Shown piece after piece: positions 30,595 through 33,571 of a DNA stretch of 33,571 nt. The stretch covers positions 1 through 33,571 of the forward strand of contig SKSM01000014.1 in assembly GCA_007122985.1 (NCBI GenBank), given 5' to 3'. This stretch comes from Nitriliruptoraceae bacterium. GTDB taxonomy: Bacteria; Actinomycetota; Nitriliruptoria; Nitriliruptorales; Nitriliruptoraceae. Positions within the stretch are counted from its first letter, which is position 1, and each line of letters starts with the position of its first letter. The notes under the pieces are model-generated. The model saw nothing but the letters and a program-made list of their open reading frames with translations. It was not told the DNA's origin and searched no databases. Made by a program: the position numbers and the translations under genes.

Positions 30595-31008
30595 GTGACC
30601 GTCCTGCACCGCTACCTGGGCATCGTCATCGTGGCGATGTTCCTCGTCGTGGTGGTCACGGCACTGGCGCTCCGCGTCACCCGACGCGAGGAGACCCCGG
30701 TGTGGCTGTGGGTCGTCCAGCACTGGACCGAGAACCTGCTGGTGGTCCAGACCGTCACCGGGCTGATCCTGCTGTTCATGGGTCGCCGCGCGGTGGGCAT
30801 GCCGCTTGCCTGGCTGCACTACTTCTACGGATCGCTGTTCCCGCTGGTGGCCATCATCGGCGGCCGCATCGCCGGCCTGCGTCGTGAGCGCCGTGAGTAC
30901 GTCGGGCTCGGCTGGGGTGCGTTCATCGCATTCGCACTGACGTTCCGGGGGATCCAGACGGCCTGCGGCGAAGCCTGGGAAGACCTCGCACGCTGTGTGG
31001 GTTGGTAA
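30595..31008 (+). CDS. Four-helix membrane protein with conserved-looking histidines, unknown function
   Basis: A 137-residue protein starting at GTG 30595, 5 bases after GGAG. Four transmembrane helices are visible: VTVLHRYLGIVIVAMFLVVVV, an ENLLVVQTVTGLILLF helix, LHYFYGSLFPLVAIIGG, and GWGAFIAFALTFRGIQTAC. Histidines lie near the membrane edges (LHRYLG, VQHWTE, WLHYFYG). The LHYFYG motif and helix arrangement recall small heme-binding or cytochrome-like membrane proteins, but no established heme motif is present. Function is not assigned. It is followed after 32 bases by the DsbA-fold gene on the same strand. Confidence 0.75.
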   Translation: MTVLHRYLGIVIVAMFLVVVVTALALRVTRREETPVWLWVVQHWTENLLVVQTVTGLILLFMGRRAVGMPLAWLHYFYGSLFPLVAIIGGRIAGLRRERREYVGLGWGAFIAFALTFRGIQTACGEAWEDLARCVGW

Positions 31009-31040
31009 CCGTCAGCACCCGACCGACAAAGGACCACTCT

Positions 31041-31646
31041 GTGACCCGCCGCTTCGGCCTCACCTTCGACTACCTGTGCCCGTTCGCGCGCAACGCCAAC
31101 GAGTACGCGATCGCGGCGATCCGCGACGGCGCCGACATCGACGTCACGTGGATGCCGTACTCGCTCGCGCAGAACCATGTCGACGAGGACGAGCCATCGA
31201 TCTGGGACCGTGAACAGCCCGACCGCGCCGCGGGGATCCTCGCCCTGCAGGCCGGACTGGCGGCGCGCGACCACGTTCCGCACCGGTTCCTGGAGGTCCA
31301 TGAGCAGCTGTTCGCCGCACGTCACGACCACGGCCAGGACCTCAAGGAGCCCGAGGTCGTGCGTGCGGCGCTCAGCCGGGCGGGCGCCGACCCGGACGAG
31401 GTGCTCGCCCATGTCGAGGACGGCTCGGCGCTGAAGATCCTGCGTCACGAACACGACGCAGCGCGGTCCCGCGAGGTGTGGGGGGTGCCGACGTTCGTCA
31501 CCGACGAGCGAGCCGTGTTCGTGCGCGTCCTCGACCGTCCGAACGGCGACGCCGCAGCCGCACGGCGGCGCATCGATGCGGTGCTCGACCTGGTCGACGG
31601 CGACCTGAAGCTGCACGAGTTCAAGCAGGTGGACCTGCCGGTGTGA
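31041..31646 (+). CDS. DsbA-fold (2-hydroxychromene-2-carboxylate isomerase/GST-kappa-like) protein
   Basis: A 201-residue protein starting at GTG 31041, with AAAGGA upstream. The thioredoxin-like fold is evident from FDYLCPFARNANEYA, a helical insertion (LAARDHVPHRFLEVHEQLFAARHDHG), and the cis-proline loop REVWGVPTFVTDE. The active-site region has only one cysteine (C13 of CPFAR, no CxxC). This argues against a disulfide oxidase and for an isomerase-, DsbA-like or glutathione/mycothiol-dependent role. No signal peptide is seen, so it is cytoplasmic. It is probably co-transcribed with the four-helix membrane protein. Confidence 0.82.
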   Translation: MTRRFGLTFDYLCPFARNANEYAIAAIRDGADIDVTWMPYSLAQNHVDEDEPSIWDREQPDRAAGILALQAGLAARDHVPHRFLEVHEQLFAARHDHGQDLKEPEVVRAALSRAGADPDEVLAHVEDGSALKILRHEHDAARSREVWGVPTFVTDERAVFVRVLDRPNGDAAAARRRIDAVLDLVDGDLKLHEFKQVDLPV

Positions 31647-31678
31647 CGGTCCGGCGCGACGGCGGTCGACCGTGCAGA

Positions 31679-32059
31679 TCAGTCCTCCACGCCGAGTAGT
31701 TCCTTGGCGCGGTCGACCTCCTCGCACACCAGCACCAGCTTGCTGCCGGCGGCGATGTAGGCCTGTTCGATGTTGACCCCGGCGTCGGCGAGTATGCGAC
31801 ACGCCCGACCGAGGTGACCCGGCTCGTCTGGCAGTGGCACGACCACGACCCGACGTGCGGCGCGGACCTCGATGCCGGCGCCCTGGAGCACCTCGAGCGC
31901 CTCGTCCGCCTGGTCGACGAGGACGTGCACGATGCCCTTGCCCTGACCGGTGAAGGCGCTGATCGCCTCGATGTTGATACCGGCCTCACCGAGCAGCTCA
32001 CCGAGTCGTGCGAGCTGGCCCGGCTGGTCGTCGGGAATGAACACCAGGTCCTTGCGCAT
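31679..32059 (-). CDS. Two-ACT-domain regulatory protein
   Basis: A 126-residue protein starting at ATG 32059, with GAGGAGG 5-6 bases upstream. It consists only of two ACT domains. The first begins KDLVFIPDDQPGQLARLGELLGEAGINIEAIS. The second contains VVPLPDEPGHLGRACRILADAGVNIEQAY. ACT domains bind amino acids or similar small molecules and usually regulate enzymes. There is no enzyme domain here and no obvious partner next door, so it probably acts in trans. Confidence 0.87.
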   Translation of the reverse strand: MRKDLVFIPDDQPGQLARLGELLGEAGINIEAISAFTGQGKGIVHVLVDQADEALEVLQGAGIEVRAARRVVVVPLPDEPGHLGRACRILADAGVNIEQAYIAAGSKLVLVCEEVDRAKELLGVED

Positions 32060-32083
32060 GCCTGACCTCCTCGTCGAGGCGCG

Positions 32084-32089
32084 AGGCTA
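32084..32089 (-). promoter_or_regulatory. -10 element (TAGCCT) for the ACT-domain gene
   Basis: TAGCCT on the minus strand predicts a start near 32077 and a leader of about 18 bases with the GAGGAGG ribosome site. Confidence 0.5.
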
Positions 32090-32133
32090 GTCGCCCCGCA
32101 CGGTTGCCGTGCCGAGCCCACAGTGGTGGTTGC

Positions 32134-32139
32134 TACACT
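32134..32139 (+). promoter_or_regulatory. -10 element (TACACT) upstream of tRNA-Asn
   Basis: TACACT predicts a start near 32147, so the precursor would carry a 5' leader of about 88 bases before the tRNA. Confidence 0.4.
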
Positions 32140-32234
32140 CGTCGCACCGCTCGCCCCCACGGGGACGAGCGCTGCTGTTCCAGGAGGTCCCACCCGGATC
32201 CCACCGGTCGGGGGGATCTCGGGGACCCAACCCT

Positions 32235-32307
32235 TCCGGGGTAGCTCAGTTGGCAGAGCGTTCGACTGTTAATCGAAATGTCGCCGGTTCGAGCCCGGCC
32301 CCCGGAG
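32235..32307 (+). tRNA. tRNA-Asn (anticodon GTT)
   Basis: A complete cloverleaf. The acceptor TCCGGGG/CCCCGGA has 7 pairs. The D arm is GCTC/GAGC. The anticodon stem TTCGA/TCGAA surrounds loop CTGTTAA, with GTT at 32268-32270. The T arm is GCCGG-TTCGAGC-CCGGC, and the discriminator is G. CCA is not encoded. A strong hairpin follows at 32318. Confidence 0.95.
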
Positions 32308-32317
32308 CTCCCAGCTG

Positions 32318-32339
32318 ACGGGCCGCACGCGCGGCCCGT
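32318..32339. terminator. Strong bidirectional terminator after tRNA-Asn
   Basis: ACGGGCCGC-ACGC-GCGGCCCGT forms a perfect 9-base-pair stem with a 4-base loop, 10 bases after the tRNA and just before the stop of the convergent reductase gene. It can serve both strands. Confidence 0.75.
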
Positions 32340-32348
32340 TGTCCGCCG

Positions 32349-33311
32349 CTACGGCCGCAGCACCAGCTTGCCGAACAGCTGCCCGTCGAGCATCCGCTGG
32401 AACGCCTCACGGCCGTCGGCGAGCGCGAACACCTCGTCGATCGGCGGACGCACGCCGGTGGCATCGAGCATCCGGGTCAGTCGGACCAGCTCATCACGGG
32501 TGCCCATGGTCGAGCCGACGATCTCGAGCTGCCGGAAGAAGACACGCCCGAGATCGGCTGGCGGATTGAAGCCGGACGTGGCACCGGCCACGACGACCAC
32601 CCCGCCGGGCTCCAGGGCCTTGAGCGAATGCGACCAGGTTGCCTCGCCCACGGTCTCGAGCACCGCGTCGACCCGGTTGGCCAGCCGCTCACCGGAGGCG
32701 ACCGCCGCGTGAGCACCGAGCGCGAGCGCCCGGTCCAGCTTGTCCTGGTCACGGCTGGTGACGGTCACGTGCAGGCCTGCCGCGCGCGCCAGCAGCACCG
32801 CTGCGGACGCGACACCCCCACCGGCGCCCTGGACCAGGACGCGCTGGCCCGGCCGCAGTTGCGCACGGGTGAACAGCATCCGGTAGGCGGTCAGCCACGC
32901 GGTCGGCAGGCAGGCGGCCTCCTCGAAGGTCAGGCCCGCCGGCTTGTCCACCAGGTTGCGGGTCGGCACTGCGACCCGATCGGCGAACGTTCCGTCGTAG
33001 TGCTCGGAGAGGATCGACCGATCGGGCGCGAGGGTCTCGTCGACGCCGTCCGGGTCGGCGACGACCGCGTGGACGACCACCTCACGGCCGTCGGCGGTGA
33101 TGCCCGCCGCGTCGCAGCCGAGCACGATCGGCAGCCGGTCCCGGTCGATCCCGACACCGCGGAGCGTCCACAGGTCGTGGTGGTTGAGCGAGGCCGCACG
33201 AACCTCCACGACCTCCCAGCCGGGGGGTGGCTCGGGCTCTTGGTACTCGCCGAGCACGAGGCCCGCGAGCGGATCGTCAGGTGTGGTGGCGGCAGCGGTG
33301 ATGGCGAACAT
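32349..33311 (-). CDS. Medium-chain (MDR) zinc-independent dehydrogenase/quinone reductase-like
   Basis: A 320-residue protein starting at ATG 33311, fixed by a leaderless promoter. It has the GroES-like N-terminal half (VRAASLNHHDLWTLRG, LPIVLGCDAAG) and a Rossmann C-terminal half with VLVQGAGGGVASAAVLLARAAGL and ALGAHAAVAS. The catalytic-zinc GHE motif is replaced by GCDAAG, and the structural-zinc cysteine cluster is absent. It therefore belongs with the quinone oxidoreductase/crotonyl-CoA-reductase-like zinc-free members. FGKLVLRP at the end is typical. The substrate is unknown. Confidence 0.88.
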   Translation of the reverse strand: MFAITAAATTPDDPLAGLVLGEYQEPEPPPGWEVVEVRAASLNHHDLWTLRGVGIDRDRLPIVLGCDAAGITADGREVVVHAVVADPDGVDETLAPDRSILSEHYDGTFADRVAVPTRNLVDKPAGLTFEEAACLPTAWLTAYRMLFTRAQLRPGQRVLVQGAGGGVASAAVLLARAAGLHVTVTSRDQDKLDRALALGAHAAVASGERLANRVDAVLETVGEATWSHSLKALEPGGVVVVAGATSGFNPPADLGRVFFRQLEIVGSTMGTRDELVRLTRMLDATGVRPPIDEVFALADGREAFQRMLDGQLFGKLVLRP

Positions 33312-33318
33312 GGACCGC

Positions 33319-33324
33319 AGCGTA
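33319..33324 (-). promoter_or_regulatory. Leaderless promoter -10 (TACGCT) for the MDR gene
   Basis: On the minus strand TACGCT is followed by exactly 7 bases and ATG 33311. No ribosome site is present between them. Confidence 0.6.
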
Positions 33325-33347
33325 GTGGCGCGGCGTCAGTGGGACCG

Positions 33348-33571
33348 TCAGCGCAGCGCCACCGGGTCCGGGCCGGGTGGCAATGGGACGTCGAGGTGGT
33401 GTGCGGGGCCGGTTGCCCGCGGTGCCGCACCGCGCGCGGCAGCCTCGACGAGCCAGGCTGCGCGGTCCGCACCGAGCTGCGAAGCCTCGGCGGCCAGCCG
33501 TCCGGCGGCGGCCGAGGCATCCCGGTCGACGAGCTGGCGCACGACCGCCCACCGCAGCCGGCGCCCGCTGA
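33348..33571 (-). CDS. C-terminal fragment of an unidentified protein (cut by window edge)
   Basis: The last 73 or so codons of a gene enter from the right edge and stop with TGA 33350-33348. The visible part is an Arg/Ala/Leu-rich helical stretch (RRLRWAVVRQLVDRD, AAGRLAAEASQLGADRAAWL) and a Pro-rich tail ending PPGPDPVALR. The helical arginine pattern could belong to a repeat-type domain. I do not recognise the family. It ends only about 24 bases before the MDR -10 element on the same strand. Confidence 0.55.
   Translation of the reverse strand, partial: SGRRLRWAVVRQLVDRDASAAAGRLAAEASQLGADRAAWLVEAAARGAAPRATGPAHHLDVPLPPGPDPVALR

Overview
The window is very GC-rich and gene-dense. It suggests a deep-branching, high-GC actinobacterium, perhaps of the Nitriliruptoria/Euzebya type, though I cannot place it further from sequence alone. 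The pointers are two resuscitation-promoting-factor (Rpf) lysozyme-like proteins, a MarP-type membrane protease, an F420/LLM-type oxidoreductase, a HelZ-like SNF2 helicase beside a SWIM zinc-finger protein, many GTG/TTG starts, and leaderless promoters of the form TANNNT-N7-start codon. I see no insertion sequence, prophage or CRISPR array; this reads as ordinary chromosome.

Layout. 1-1330: the N-terminus of a membrane molybdopterin oxidoreductase, preceded by an easily missed 31-residue membrane protein, and divergent from a Pat-like GNAT protein. 1366-5048: a secreted coiled-coil M23 peptidase, a 467-base gap holding what looks like the decayed C-terminus of a short-chain dehydrogenase, and an AtuA-family (DUF1446) protein. 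5027-9028: the SWIM/HelZ pair. 9269-11549: a 90-residue unknown, MarP, and a hemolysin III/PAQR membrane protein. 11698-17659: a signalling block made of a PAS-GGDEF-EAL protein, a leaderless 17-codon upstream ORF, and a tightly overlapping operon of a DASS transporter, a hybrid sensor kinase and a lone receiver protein.

17885-22207: an SLH-Rpf fusion, tRNA-Met, an aldo/keto reductase, an LLM oxidoreductase and an SRPBCC-like protein. 22229-25518: a sorbosone-dehydrogenase-like lipoprotein divergent from a double-GNAT protein, then a DUF429 protein divergent from a small basic membrane protein. 25541-28683: an acyl-CoA operon (crotonase, small membrane protein, acyl-CoA dehydrogenase) behind a second Rpf gene. 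29030-33571: an EamA transporter, an MTH1187/YkoF-like thiamine-binding protein, a four-helix membrane protein, a DsbA-fold protein, an ACT-domain protein, tRNA-Asn with a strong terminator, a zinc-free MDR reductase, and the cut end of an unidentified gene.

Two themes recur. Cell-wall remodelling is represented by the M23 peptidase, two Rpf proteins and MarP, which in mycobacteria activates a wall hydrolase. Signalling is represented by c-di-GMP enzymes lying just before the transporter-kinase-receiver operon. The most useful non-coding observations are five genes with the exact leaderless geometry, the short ORF ahead of the DASS operon, a symmetric -10 element serving both strands, and a 14-base sequence shared upstream of both Rpf genes.
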